NCBI GenBank assembly: GCA_002749535.1
Contig: MZZL01000014.1
Location: 58,570-122,569, forward strand
Reading direction: 5' to 3'
Source: Apophysomyces variabilis
Lineage: Eukaryota; Mucoromycota; Mucoromycetes; Mucorales; Mucoraceae
Length of the DNA: 64,000 bases
Under the pieces are notes generated by a model. The model was not told the origin of the DNA. It ran no database searches and saw nothing but the letters and a program-made list of their open reading frames with translations. A program made the translations under genes and the position numbers. How positions within the stretch are numbered: the stretch's first letter is position 1; each line of letters starts with the position of its first letter. Below, one piece after another: positions 1 to 10,959 of the stretch.

Positions 1-41
1 ATAAATGAACTTATGCATGTATAAAAAAGCAATCAGTGAAC

Positions 42-865
42 TTACTTTGGCAATTCAAATTTCTTTCCCTTCAAAACTCTAAATTCCATGGGGTTACTGG
101 ACTTTGATATAAGTGCTTTTATTTTCCTTACCTGGTGTAATATATGTAGAAAAAGTCACTGTACAATGCAGTCTGCAAGAGACCTGCAATCCATGCCACC
201 CACTCAGTATATCCTTCCGTGGAATAACGATAGATCCAGTTGAAGATGTATAGGGCGCGATAAGCACCGAGGGCAAAGAGATAATGTGTGGTGATTGTCT
301 CTGCCTCGCCCGTTCTTTGAAGCATGAATAACTGAGGAAGGATGGCGACAGACTCTAACCAAATTGAAAAGGTCCACAATACCTACAATATGCAGAATTA
401 AGTTATATTTGTCCCACCAGGCCATTCATTAAATTCTTTTTTTTTTCTTCACCTCCATCAACGTATACTTCATGGTTGTCAATATCGCCAATATGGCTGC
501 TGAGCCCAGCAAGTATTCAATTCGAAACGTGTCCATACTAGGGTCATATGCAGCTTTAAATCTGACCTTCATCAGATATAAAATATACAATGATGAGGCA
601 GTGAAGAAGAGTTTCATGGTGGTGTTATAGAGCGAGACCCACGACGTGAAGACATCAATATAACGCGTGATATATACAATGGAGTACAACAGCTGTGACT
701 TGAAGGAGATACCTAGAAGCCTTTCGGGTCAGTTTTGTTCGTCGGATAAGACGGTGCTAGGTCTCGCAACGTACCAACGCAGGATCGCGTCTTTCTTATT
801 TTTAACAGTAGGATAAAGATAGATGCCAGATGCATCAGATCCGCCACAAGCCGAAATATGTTCAT
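42..865 (-). CDS. ERD2: ER lumen protein-retaining receptor (KDEL/HDEL receptor)
   Basis: This seven-helix Golgi/ER membrane receptor returns escaped HDEL/KDEL-tagged proteins from the Golgi to the ER in COPI vesicles. Four exons (775-865, 453-712, 132-382, 42-78) join in phase and give 212 aa, the usual family length. The start [15 protein letters not shown] and the blocks [25 protein letters not shown] and [20 protein letters not shown] are ERD2 hallmarks, and the end KGKKFELPK matches the cytosolic tail. All introns are GT-AG and 53-70 nt. I chose the ATG at 865 because it gives the canonical N-terminus. No sign of damage. Very sure of identity. Confidence 0.96.
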
Positions 866-2156
866 GATGAGTTACGAATGGATGCTCCTTTGAAAAGGAC
901 AGACTAAGAAAGGAGAAAGGCCAGAAAACGAAAGGTTGAGTTTCAACAAACCAATTCGGGGAAAGGGATTTTCATCCTCTCAACCTGAACGATCACTTAC
1001 GATTTGCCACATCACACAGTCACCAGCATGGTAGCCTGAATTAAAAATCCGATTGGCCATGCAATGCTGAGATCCCTATTGTCTATTAAGTCAAAGTGAG
1101 GCTTTCTTTGTGCAATCGCCTATAGAAGCAAGTCAGGTTACCTGCAGCCCCAATTACCCAAAACATTTGCTGCATGGAAATAAAAACCCCGGCTTAACCC
1201 AGCGAATAACTAAACCATAGCCCCGGAGAAAGAGAAGGATTAGTATCAGAGAACCATTCCATTCTACATGACTTGCCTCATCATGATATATGTTCTCTTG
1301 CCGATAATCGAATTACTCTTACTTTGTTCCTTGTCATTGCTCAATGGCCCTCATTGCTGCAGACGCAAGCTTGTCCTATTGGTCACTGTAAAAATACATA
1401 TTCAAACGGCGCACCATGGAAAACCTTGGCACCGACCTAACAGGGAGTTTCATCCTCATCTTCAGTATCTATGTATCATACCATTCAAATGCTGCTGTAT
1501 AAGGTTTCGCTAATACCAATCAGCAAGATCATCCAAAACAAAGATTGCTAGAAGAAAACAATTTTAGGTACCTAAATGGATACGGGCAGGTATCCGTACA
1601 TGCACATAGAAACCAACTCTATTGTTAGAAAGAGTACTTTCTTCCATATCTTCCGTCTCAATATTAGCCTGTCCATCCAAATTCGATGAAACCGGCCTGT
1701 CTTTGTTACATCCATAACTTTGTTGGTAGATATTGAAAAGGGATCAGTTTACCTATGGTCCCCAAGGAAAAAACATAGGTTATGAGACTTAAACATATGT
1801 TTATCTAGCTATTACTAATTCATTGTAGATTATGATGGATTTATAATCGACCACCTTTCGTCCTTTCTAATATCGCCATGATAGGGTTACCGTTAATGCC
1901 ACTGACCATTTTTCCCTGGAATGTCAAAGCAGGCACATTATTGGTCGAAGTTCCCAGTTTTGATCAAGTGAGATCATGGTTTGTGACTGATTTTTGGATA
2001 AAAACGTTGTCAATCCACGCAGCTGCGCCGCTCTTTCTTCCTCCATAACCAAACAAACCAAAACAGCTTGCGGACAGGATCCCTAGCTTAATCTTCCTCA
2101 TTTGAGAGAAGGATAACTTTACAAATATAATACGGACATGCCGAGGACTCCCGACC
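866..2156. other. Region without a recognised gene
   Basis: The upstream flank of ERD2 followed by about 1 kb of A+T-rich sequence. Open frames are short (at most about 80 codons) and resemble no family I know. I see no RNA gene or clear repeat. Confidence 0.5.
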
Positions 2157-2420
2157 GTGCAACACGCGACGGACAACCTCCCACCCAGGTGGCCGGTAAC
2201 CGCTAGCAAAGGGACAAAGATACCCTACTACGGGGGGCAATCCAACAAAAACAAAACAAAAGTCCTTAGGGCAAAAATGGAGCATGAAGAACACCAAAAC
2301 AAACTACTTCCTCACGGCATTCGCCGATACGGGAAAGGCACCCTTAATGGGGCCATACAAAACATAATCCAATGGAATGCTAGGGTACAGAGGGGTTGAT
2401 CATGATCACTAACACTTACC
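2157..2420 (+). pseudogene. Possible fragment of a LINE ORF2 5' end
   Basis: An 80-codon open frame ends with NIIQWNARVQRG. This resembles the first strand of the APE-type endonuclease that opens ORF2 of many fungal LINEs, usually of the form I-x-W-N-A-R-G. Nothing after it continues the endonuclease fold, so at best it is a truncated relic. It lies opposite in orientation to the other LINE pieces. Weak call resting on one short motif. Confidence 0.25.
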
Positions 2421-2815
2421 AGGAAAGTGCTTTAAGCACACTGGAAAGAAAAGACAACTGCAGCAATGTCTTTCGATTTCAAGAGTCTTTAAGCAAACAA
2501 CGTTTGGGTTGTCGCTTCCCTGAGCCAAAGGGTGCTGAGCGATCAGCTTGAAGGGTGACTCACAGCGGTGTACATCTAAGAGAAGTATAAGATAGGTAAA
2601 ATTGTGCATTTGTTCTAGGCTGTATTCTACGCAGTAAAGTGCAATGGTATATACTTCTCAGCGGACCGTCTCCTGATGATCGACTCTTGAGTTTACAATA
2701 TTCTTAGTGTTTGAGTATACTCTTTTAAGATCTGAAGATGGTCCATCTTACTGAATATTTGTTATACCGATGCAACTGCTCTTATTTCAATTCAATAAAA
2801 TTTATGCTCTTGCTT

Positions 2816-3993
2816 TTACGTTTTTGCTTTGTCATCCATATCAATTTTGCAAACGATGTCCAAGTTTATTACAGTATCTTTTGTTGTGGAATCCTCTGGA
2901 GGCATCGGATTCCGTACAAGTTCAGACCTTTGTTTGCTAGGGAGGAACACATCTGTCTCAGTATTCTCCTTCGTCTGCAGATTGAGATAATCGCGATTAA
3001 ATTGATCGAGATAAATGTGTATTTCTTCAAAGAGCTCATCTAGAGATTTCAGGGCAACAAGGTACCGGTTTAAAGCGCGATCCACACTCTTAGCTCGCTG
3101 GGTGCTCGTGCGCACAAAATGCTTCAACCGTATGGTACAGAAACCAGCCCACTTCTTGGTACAGCTCAGCCATTCTGCTACAAAGCAACTGCTCATGTCT
3201 CCTTTGATGTTCTCAAGGTACGGACTTCTCACTCGTGCCAAGTTGTGAAATGATCTTAGAGAATGGTTGAACTCTTCTCTGTTTTGGCTATGGAATATCT
3301 GGTTGACAAGGTCAGTGCAAATTTCTTTTATTTCGACTTGAATGTTCCAGCGAAGTTCTTGACAATGTTCGTCATCACATGCCAAGTGCAGAGAACTTTA
3401 CAATTATCAGGAACACTACATCCACTGTATTCATTAACGCAGGGCATTTGTCAGTGACAAAGATGCAGTCTGCGCTTCCTTCCGAAAATACGATCGTTGC
3501 CTAACATAGGAGAAACCCGGTGTACGTTTTCTCAGTTTCGTCAGGAATCCAAATGAACGCCAAAAGAAAAGACCTTTAGGGACCGATTGCCAAGATTGCT
3601 AATGCCTTGCACAGCAATAAGTGGCATCTTTGTATTGCTAGTATTATACGTAGCATCAACAATGAATGCCTGACGGAAACGTCGACCTCTCTTCCTGTTT
3701 TGTAAAGCAGAGTACTAGTGCCTAACACGTGAGGCACCATCAGACTCGCAATACACGTCGTAAATTCTTTGACTGCATGTTCTTGATGAGGCTTGTGGTA
3801 GCCTCATTTGCATCACTTGTATCGGTCTTCGCTTGTTGATATCTCAAGCTATTGATATCATGCACAGTAAGCTTATTCTGACTCGCTCTTTCTCCATTCA
3901 ACGCGTCTGAATATCTCTGGTATCAACTTTTGCCTCTACCAGGTCAACTATCTTTCTCATATCTCCTTCACTTATCATCGACTTTCTTCCCAT
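2816..3993 (-). pseudogene. Decayed Mutator-like (MULE) transposase
   Basis: Read on the minus strand, the segment begins with MGRKSMISEGDMRKIVDLVE at 3993. It passes LTVHDINSLRYQQAK and reaches the MULE DDE core start RFRQAFIVDATYNTSNTKMP followed by LIAVQGISNLGN. It ends in an intact 189-codon frame (3385-2816) with a CTWHVMTNIVKN-like helix just before it. F-x-VDATYNT and the later C-x-WH-x(4)-N match MULE transposases. At least two stops or frameshifts interrupt it (near 3900 and 3540). No terminal inverted repeats were found. A dead copy. Confidence 0.6.
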
Positions 3994-4059
3994 GGTAGAA
4001 TAAGCGTGGTTTCCACAGTCAAAGGTGGTTGTAGCACCTTTTTTCCTCGTTCTTTGAGC

Positions 4060-4640
4060 TCAAGACGACGTATCCTTCTGTTGATCTAGAGGACAATCTT
4101 CAAGCTGGCTGGCCATTCGATCTGCTGCAGCCTGTGGACCTGCAGGGTCGGAGAAACTGGGATGAAGAGTTCTTCCCCGGCGTATGCGTTTCATCGTATC
4201 CGTGGCAGAGTGGAAGTCATCATTGGCAAGCTTATTGCAGAATGCTCGCCATGTCTGGTATCTGCGTCGATTAATAGCTTCCCTGACATTGGCGCTGGCT
4301 TTCTGATGCCGTAGCCACCATGTTAGTTTGGCAGTACCAATTGCTTCCCTCCATTTCTTGTAATATGCTCTGTGTTGCATAAGCCGGTCTAGTTCATCAG
4401 TCCAGAATTCATTATGGTAATGGAGAAGGCGTTGTTGTGGGCCAACGGTTTTATCTAATGCATGATAAATCGCGTCATTAAAATTTGCTGTCAATGCGTT
4501 TAGATCGTCGAGAGTGAGGGTGGGGGAGGATTGCTGGCTAGGAGCTGAAGTTGTCGCTTAAGAAGCTGGATGCTGGAACTGAAATCCTGAATATACTGAT
4601 TGTAGATACGGACATTAGCAAGTTTACTAAGGCGTCATAA
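4060..4640 (-). pseudogene. LINE ORF2 fragment: linker between endonuclease and reverse transcriptase
   Basis: The frame reads RLSKLANVRIYNQYIQDF, then the ORF 4494-4060 with ANFNDAIYHALDKTVG, FWTDELDRLMQHRAYYKKWR, WRAFCNKL, RIRRGRTLHPSFSDPAGPQA and AADRMASQLE. This is the basic linker found between APE endonuclease and reverse transcriptase in fungal LINEs. It stops at 4060 instead of entering the reverse transcriptase. On this strand a reverse transcriptase piece lies upstream of it, the reverse of the normal order. Confidence 0.55.
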
Positions 4641-4958
4641 ACGTCGGGAAGATACAGACTTAATGTACAGAAATGCAAGGACCGGGGACATTCCATGTCT
4701 CGCTTTGTGAAGTAAACATAGTTCCTGGAGAGTCAAGGCCTGACCGAGCGCACTGCGAGCAGGTCGGAATCCGCCTTGTGCCATATCAAGCCATGGAAAC
4801 GCCGCAGATAGTGGTTGTTGAAGGTAATATTGCATGAGTTTGCGGATAACAGCCGTCAGGCTAATGGGGCAATAATTGGCGAGATCCGTAACTGGGCCTT
4901 TCTTGTAAAGAGAGACAATTTGAGCGACGCGCCACAATGTGGATGTTTTAGACCACAA
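4635..4958 (-). pseudogene. LINE reverse transcriptase fragment, N-terminal half
   Basis: A 107-codon frame reads WRVAQIVSLYKKGPVTDLAN, YCPISLTAVIRKLMQYYL, MAQGGFRPARSALGQAL and VLAFLYIKS. These match the fingers and first palm motifs of LINE reverse transcriptases (NYRPISLT, QGGF, and the A box where AFLDIKSAYD is expected). The A-box Asp is replaced by Tyr (FLYIKS) and the frame then runs into unrelated sequence, so it cannot be active. Confidence 0.65.
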
Positions 4959-5119
4959 CTAGCGCACATTGAAGAAGTCAGTGAGAATAGGGGCGAGAAC
5001 TGGGGAGGTTACCTCCAAAACACAAAATGATTTTGGTACATCCAGGAAGGGGAATGCTAGAGGTACCTTCAATAATTCTATTGATACATATAATGAAAGA
5101 TAAAACTGTTTTTTAAGCG

Positions 5120-6030
5120 TCATGCATTATAGCTTCGCATAAAAAAGTAGGAGTGTACATTTGAGTTTTCTTCAGATAACTCGTCATAATGGGTGGCATA
5201 GGGGTGGACAAGAACTTCCATCTCTTCTCTCATATTGTCGATTTTACTTACAAATGGTGGAGTCGTTGTTTTGATAATTGCGTTGGCATAGAAGTGAATT
5301 CCCGTTTCGTGGGTTGATCGTATTGTTGCACGTATTTCATAAGTTGTATCGCCGAGAGCAAATCGGGGAGGAAACTTGAAGTTTTTTGCCCGCCTCACGT
5401 AGTTGGACTGATCGCAGAACATCAAGAACTGAGGAAGATCAACAACTTCGAGATGTTTGATGGCAATACTGTTGCATGCATGGCATTTGCGTTTTTTTCT
5501 ATTTTCAAAGTTTTCTACGAACCAGTTGGAGAACTTCTCCCCCAATGCATCGTCGTTCTGCTTTCTATCTTTGAAATGATAGGGATTGATGTACTGCATA
5601 GTTCGATAATTGAGGTCTTCCAGCCTTTCCCAACGATGGCGTGCAGGAGCATGACTGGCGCTTGCGATATGATATGCTGAATAATGACTGTAGGGAAGTA
5701 GAGGTTTGAGCAAGAAAATGCTCTACAAATTCCACGACGTCATTCATTTCGCGCTTAAAGGGGTGTGGTCCCAGACAAACTGCCTCATAAGATTCGATGC
5801 TTCTGCCCGTAATGCTGCATCCTGTTTACTGTAGCTAATAAAGCTAGCATACAGAGTTGTATCGAACTTATTGCTGTAATCGATATAGCTTGGGAGATTC
5901 TGGGCCGTGGGTAAGATAGAAAGAAGTAAAGCCTCCATTGGAGCGTCGATATAACAGGACATATCTTTGTTGGCATTAAGTGTCATGTTGAACTCCGTGC
6001 CGTCAGGGAGATAATATGCAGTGTCAAAGT
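5120..6030 (-). pseudogene. Ubiquitin-specific-protease-like (USP fold) protein in a transposon context, frameshifted
   Basis: Two overlapping frames (5986-5744 and 5713-5120) together carry the order of landmarks of a USP cysteine protease. There is a Cys-box-like DMSCYIDAPMEALLLSIL and a Gln/Asp-box-like MNDVVEFVEHFL. A C-H-A-C zinc pair lies in RKCHACNSI, followed by LPQFLMFCDQSNYV. The His-box-like ETGIHFYANA and a final VHSYFFMRSYNA resemble the USP ending with an aromatic L-F-Y. A frameshift near 5713-5760 separates the halves. It lies directly downstream of a MULE-type transposase ORF on the same strand, so it may be the second domain or ORF of that element. The USP assignment is from motif order only. 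Confidence 0.5.
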
Positions 6031-6038
6031 GTTCATGG

Positions 6039-6509
6039 CTATTTGACGGTCTGCTGTTGCTTAATATCCAGATGATCTTTAGATACTATAACAGATAACA
6101 ATATCGGTAAAGTCTTAAGGGGTGGTATCAGCTGTCTTGTATTTTCTTCACGATTACCTTTGTCTTTCTTTGCAGTCTTAAGCAACTTGGCTTTGACGGC
6201 CACGGCAGCATCGAATTTCTCAGTATCCTTGGATATGTTGGTACGCTTGTTCTTAGACTTGGATTGCAGCTTCTGTTTACGTTTGCGTCTCCCATTTTCT
6301 GCTGCCTTCTTTTCTTTTCTCCCATACCGCAGAGGAAGCCCGCTCATGTACGCCTGGAAAGCAATGCCATCGTTCGCCATATACTTCAAGAATGCTTTAA
6401 GGTTGGTGACCAACCCTTGCTTCTTCTTGATAATACGGTACAAGTCATTGTGGTATGAATCTACGCCATTTGTAGTCCTCGTTGAATTATCCAAAAGTGT
6501 CTGATTCAT
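6039..6509 (-). pseudogene. MULE-type transposase C-terminal part
   Basis: A 156-codon frame starts MNQTLLDNSTRTTNGVDSYH and continues NDLYRIIKKKQG, LKAFLKYM and SGLPLRYGRKEK, then a Lys/Arg-rich stretch. S-T-R-T-T-N-x-V-E/D-x-x-H is the segment after the catalytic Glu in MULE transposases, where new strands are cut. The DDE core expected upstream (6510-7100) is not readable, so the copy is dead. The downstream ubiquitin-protease-like frame follows after about 50 nt. Confidence 0.5.
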
Positions 6510-7145
6510 CTTGGACTTCGCCGGCTAGATCATGCAAGCGTATTGTCTTACGTTTCCAGAAGGTCAGTCGCTTGAAAGGCTTTTGGAGAATGCTGTTTAA
6601 TTTTCTCGCGGGTAGCCTTCTATTCCTCTTTACTGTCCGTGACCGTCAAGTAAAAGCAAAGTTGCGCATTTCCTGTATTTCACCCGATTAAATAGGGGAA
6701 TATCTGTGTCGGTACTTGAACAAGGAAAGGGACTATCGTGTTCATCAACGAGGCGAGGATTCAAGTTCCATTCTCAAAGGACGTTTGCAAGGCCGAAGTG
6801 TGATCAACCCGCTCGGATTGTCTTACCAACCGAGCAAGGACACAGTTTAACCATTTTGCAGCCGTTCCACACATGGGTATTATGGAACTATTAGTCAGGT
6901 GGCTGTAAATGGCAAGGATTTGTTGTATATCTGCACAAAGTGATGGATCATCTTGACTACTAGACTGACAAGGTTGGAATCTCGCCTTTAACAAGGCACG
7001 CATCCATATGAACTCCGTATTTAATAAGTAGATCCAACAATGTAACTATTGCTGTGAACGACTGCCTCTCTGGTCCCCGTTTTTGAACTTTATCCAGGAA
7101 TTCTTCTTAAAAGGTTAAGTTGATGGTCAAAAGGGAGCCATTGAA

Positions 7146-8060
7146 TCAGCGAGAATCCTTCCCTTCACGAATCGCTGAGAGTCGCAAGCATAACACAGTA
7201 AGAAGCGGTTCAATATAAACTAGGGAAGAAGCTAGGAAGCAAATGGTTAGAGAGATTGATATGGCACAAGTACAATATTGAAACCATTGAGGGACAAACG
7301 ACTTGGAGTAACCCGAATGGAACAGAGGAGCCAACCACCGGAGCTGTAAAGCTTCTTATTGATGGGCCGGGTCAAGTATGGAAAGGTCACCAGAGAGATT
7401 TGGCTGGAGAAGGGTATAAGCTTGATGGATGGAAATTGCTAGCGGGTGAGGAAACGGTATGCCAGCGAGCAGATTTTGAGGAAGGAATGTCTTGGGGGCG
7501 GGGACAAATCCGTAGGAAATGCCATAACTGGATGCTGCAAACTATTGTAAGCGTATCTAAGAGCTGTTGGCAAAATTTCTCGCGTTGGGGTTAAGAACAG
7601 AATAGAGGGAAGCCGAAGTAGATTGGGGCTTGTGTACTCATTTTGTCGACCCAAGCTACGGAATGTTCTTGAAGAAGAAGAGAGTGCCAGATGGGCAGCG
7701 GCTTGCCAGAGAGACAAATGACATTGGCTCTACTAATATTCATGCGGGCATTCGATGCCGAGCAATAACATTGAACATGGTTTGCAGTAAACGAAGTCCG
7801 AAGGATCTTTGAGGAACACTGACACATCATAGGCATGGGCTAGGATTTTCAAGGGTGACGGCGGGGGGCAAGCAAAAGCAGCTGGTGGCGGGAGAGGTTC
7901 AAAACCTTGGAAATCAGTATCGCCTAGTATGCTGCGCAGGAAAGGTCCAAAAGATAGGTCGAATAAGATGGGTGAAAGAGAGTCACCTTGTCTTAGCTCT
8001 CATTGTTCAAGGACGGGTCGACTGCCACTGCGGTTAAAAGACGATTCCACCCACTTTCCA
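7146..8060 (-). pseudogene. LINE reverse transcriptase fragment, C-terminal half
   Basis: From 8060 downward the minus strand reads RQGDSLSPILFDLSFGPFLR, then SPLKILAHAYDVSVFLKDP where the catalytic F/YADD box is expected. It continues YCSASNARMNISRANVICLSG, KMSTQAPIYFGFPLF and, near 7350, ALQLRWLAPLFHSG. This order (B box, catalytic C box, thumb, and the Q-x-x-ALQ-RWL tail) is that of fungal LINE ORF2. The catalytic YADD has decayed to AYDV, and stops and frameshifts break the frame. It may derive from the same family as the pieces at 4060-4958, but it lies upstream of them on this strand, not between them. Confidence 0.6.
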
Positions 8061-8380
8061 CCTAGGGACAAAAATCTGACTTTATCGCATTTCCCCCTTT
8101 ACCAAACGTTGTTACTATAGCAGAGATATAAGGTAAGTTACCGCAGCAAAAACGGTGTATGCACAATTCTCAGGAACTTTATAAATATTTTTATCACGCA
8201 CCTCTGGTATGCTTTTTTTTCTTTTTGATAGGATTATCCGCGTCTTCCTGGTAAGCTTTTATCTTCCTTTAATAGAATCTCATTCTTTGTTTCTTTTGAT
8301 AGCCGGCATCATCGCTACACGATAGGAAAGCTTACTTGTCCATTTTAACTAAGCTAGTTTGATTGACTGATCTGCACTTA
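8040..8380. repeat. Diverged direct repeat, copy 1
   Basis: This segment resembles 9305-9745 in the same orientation. Shared landmarks in order are a TTCCACCCACTTTCCACC core, CAGGAACT, ATCACGC, a T-rich run, GGTAAGCTTTTAT, a CATTCT block, CCTTTTGATAG-like text and a GATTGA end. Copy 2 carries about 150 nt of extra sequence in the middle. Noncoding. Confidence 0.55.
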
Positions 8381-8770
8381 ACCTTTTTGTTTTCACAGAA
8401 CTTCCATATGTACAACAAACATTAGATAATGGACCACCATGCCGTTGCATCAACACGCCAACATCACCCGTGCCAACAACTTCACGTGCAGTATCGTCAT
8501 TCACCGCCATTAACCAGGACGCGCTGGGAAAGCGTAAAAGAAAGGAATCGTAAGTAGAAAGAACAACGTCGGGTATGGCGTTTCTCAATGGTTTGTGATC
8601 TATGAAATGAATGGATTGAGTATCTGAAAGTCGCCCGAAAAGTCCATTGATGATGAGTTGGAAAGCTTGCAGGAACGTCTTGATGAGCTAAGTCGAAATG
8701 TCATAAAATTGATGCTATACTTAAGTGACTTGTTGTCAGCGTCCCAAAAGTAAAAAAAAAAAAATGAGTG

Positions 8771-8925
8771 TCTTACGGACCATACGTAACCTGATGCTTT
8801 TATATGACCGCTCAGAGCGTTATGGACCATAGCAAAGAGCCCGGCGTGTAGGTCATAGCAAACTTTGCAGTCAGGACGCTAGCATCTGGCAAAGATATAT
8901 TCAAGGCAAACACTCTCACTTCATT
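8771..8925. repeat. Interspersed repeat, copy A
   Basis: About 155 nt including CTTTTATATGA, TTATGGACCATAGCA, AGCCCGG, GTAGGTCATAGCAAACTTT and GGCAAAC. It matches 14988-15144 in inverted orientation with short gaps. Family not identified. Confidence 0.6.
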
Positions 8926-9282
8926 ATAGAATTAGTTTCGTGTGGATCCAATGACGTATACTTGTTATAGTTTAGTAATTGCTTGCTTTCTTACAGAAAA
9001 ACCTTTTATTCTGAGTGATTTTGCTATGTCATACAAACAGAATATAGTAGTTATCAAGTTTTTTATAAAAGTTGCAAGATGCTATTTTATCTTTGCTAAA
9101 ATGCAGCTAAAACGTATCAAAGCATTACTATGTTATGACGGCAAAAGTAGTATGATTAATTCTTTCTCAAATGAACAATAAGCATCACAATATCTTTGTT
9201 CTTAGTAATTAAATAATAACCTGAAAATAAGGATATATAATGGGATATAGGGTATTAAACGCAGTGCAGTTGAAGGGCGATT

Positions 9283-9355
9283 CTACCACCTTTACACCGC
9301 ATGGTAGAATCTCTGGTTCCACCCACTTTCCACCCAGGTGGTAGAATTTCTTATA
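9283..9355. repeat. TTCCACC-rich repeat, left copy
   Basis: Contains TTCTACCACCTTTACACCGC, ATGGTAGAATCTCT and CCACCCACTTTCCACCC. An inverted, longer version lies at 10390-10505. The pair could be subterminal repeats of a nonautonomous DNA element of about 1.2 kb. Confidence 0.45.
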
Positions 9356-9745
9356 TTACCACATTTTTCTCCCAGGAACTGCATAATTATTTATATCACG
9401 CGCTTCTAATATGATTTCTTTTCTTTTTTACAGAGTTATCCACGTTTTCCTTTTATTCATCCTTTTCTTTTGCAAACTTTTTCCTCTATAACCTTTCTTC
9501 ATTTCATAGTGTTGTGCTACTTCTTCATCAGAAAACTCACTTTCAAAACGTTGCTAGTATATGATCCTAATAATATGCAACCTTGATCTAAAAGCATATC
9601 CTTTGCTGGTAAGCTTTTATTTTTCATTTCATAGCATCTCATTCTTTTTTCCTTTTGATAGCTAGAATGATCACTACATTATAGAAGAGCTTGCTTCTTA
9701 CTTTTAATAAGGTATTTTTATTGATTGACCTAAATGTAACTAATC
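9305..9745. repeat. Diverged direct repeat, copy 2
   Basis: Partner of 8040-8380. Its left end lies in a cluster of TTCCACC/TTCTACC words (9283-9355) that also occurs inverted at 10390-10505. Confidence 0.55.
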
Positions 9746-10389
9746 TTGACTTTTTGATTATTATATAGAGTAGCTTTCATTCCTTAACAAAACGGAAACA
9801 GAGAAAGATGACATACTTTTTAATGGTACAAATACTTTTTTATGTCGTAATTTAATTACTCGGCAAGGTAACTTTTTGTTGGCCTATACGTAATGGTGCC
9901 ATTCGTTATTGCATGCTGGCTTAGGTATGCAACTGTGTGTTAGCTTTTAGTACGTTTTACTAATTATCGTTTTTAAAAGCTATGCTTCTTTAACCTTCAG
10001 TAATTAGGTAAGATAATATAAAACTAAGCATAAAGTTAGCTACTTGTTAGTACATTACGCTACATAGCTCCAAGAAAATAAAAGTGTCTGTTTTTTTTCC
10101 TATATATATAGCTAAAGAAGCGTCCTTGTATATGATAAGGAAGTGTATCTTAATGGCTAAAATAATGCACACAACGAAAAGAACATCCAATCGGATAGAC
10201 TAGATAAAAATCAGTAGCTCCAATAGAATGTATCATTGTAAGCAGGTTAATCCAATAAAAAGTGCTTAAATAAAGGAATATGGTCGAATGAAACTAAAAC
10301 GTTAGCCTCTAATGCATACTACTTGATCCAATAACATCAACGTAATGGTCTCTGTCATATAGCAGTTCATCCAATTGTTGAACTTGGGG

Positions 10390-10505
10390 GGTATAAAGGT
10401 GGTGGAAAAGGTGGTGGAATGTACATTCCACAAACGTTTGAAGAGATTCCACTGCATGGTGGAAAAGCGGTAGAAAGGTGATGGAAAGGTGGTGGAATCT
10501 TTTTT
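10390..10505. repeat. GGTGGAA-rich repeat, right inverted copy
   Basis: Contains AAGGTGGTGGAAAAGGTGGT, GCATGGTGGAAAAGCGGTAG and AAAGGTGGTGGAATC. On the other strand it reads like 9283-9355. The interval 9356-10389 between them is A+T-rich and holds no gene I can see. Confidence 0.45.
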
Positions 10506-10959
10506 TGACCGCAGTGAAACTATACTAGAAAATTTTCTGCACAAATTTTTACTGACAATAGCTGGATCTACCCTCATTCTTTTGCTATGAAGTTTGGCCT
10601 TTTTGGCCCATGCCATGGAGATTGAACAGCGTAAGATCTTGACCAAACCTGTTTTCGAACTGTCTTTGCGCTGTTGAGAAAGGAACATATTTCTATTGAA
10701 TGAAAGCAGTTACCAGATGGCAGATATGTCTTAGCGCCTGACATTACAGATCAAACAGATCTGTTGTTACTACTTAGCGTGGTTAATCGAATCTTCACAG
10801 AACTGCCGGGGCTAAAGTTCCACTAGCAGTTGAGAATGTAGTAGGCTAACGTGGCAAAATAGAGTAAGTAATTCATTGCAAGTGTTGCGTGAATCGAAAC
10901 GCGGGTTCAAATTTTTGGAGTTTTGGAAAGCCACTCCTGGGTTGCTATTCATTGTCACC

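Noticed and set aside
6160..6504. 114-codon plus-strand frame
   Set aside because: Antisense shadow of the MULE-type transposase frame.
10302..10688. 128-codon minus-strand frame
   Set aside because: It runs through the GGTGGAA-rich repeat and has no domain features; most likely chance.
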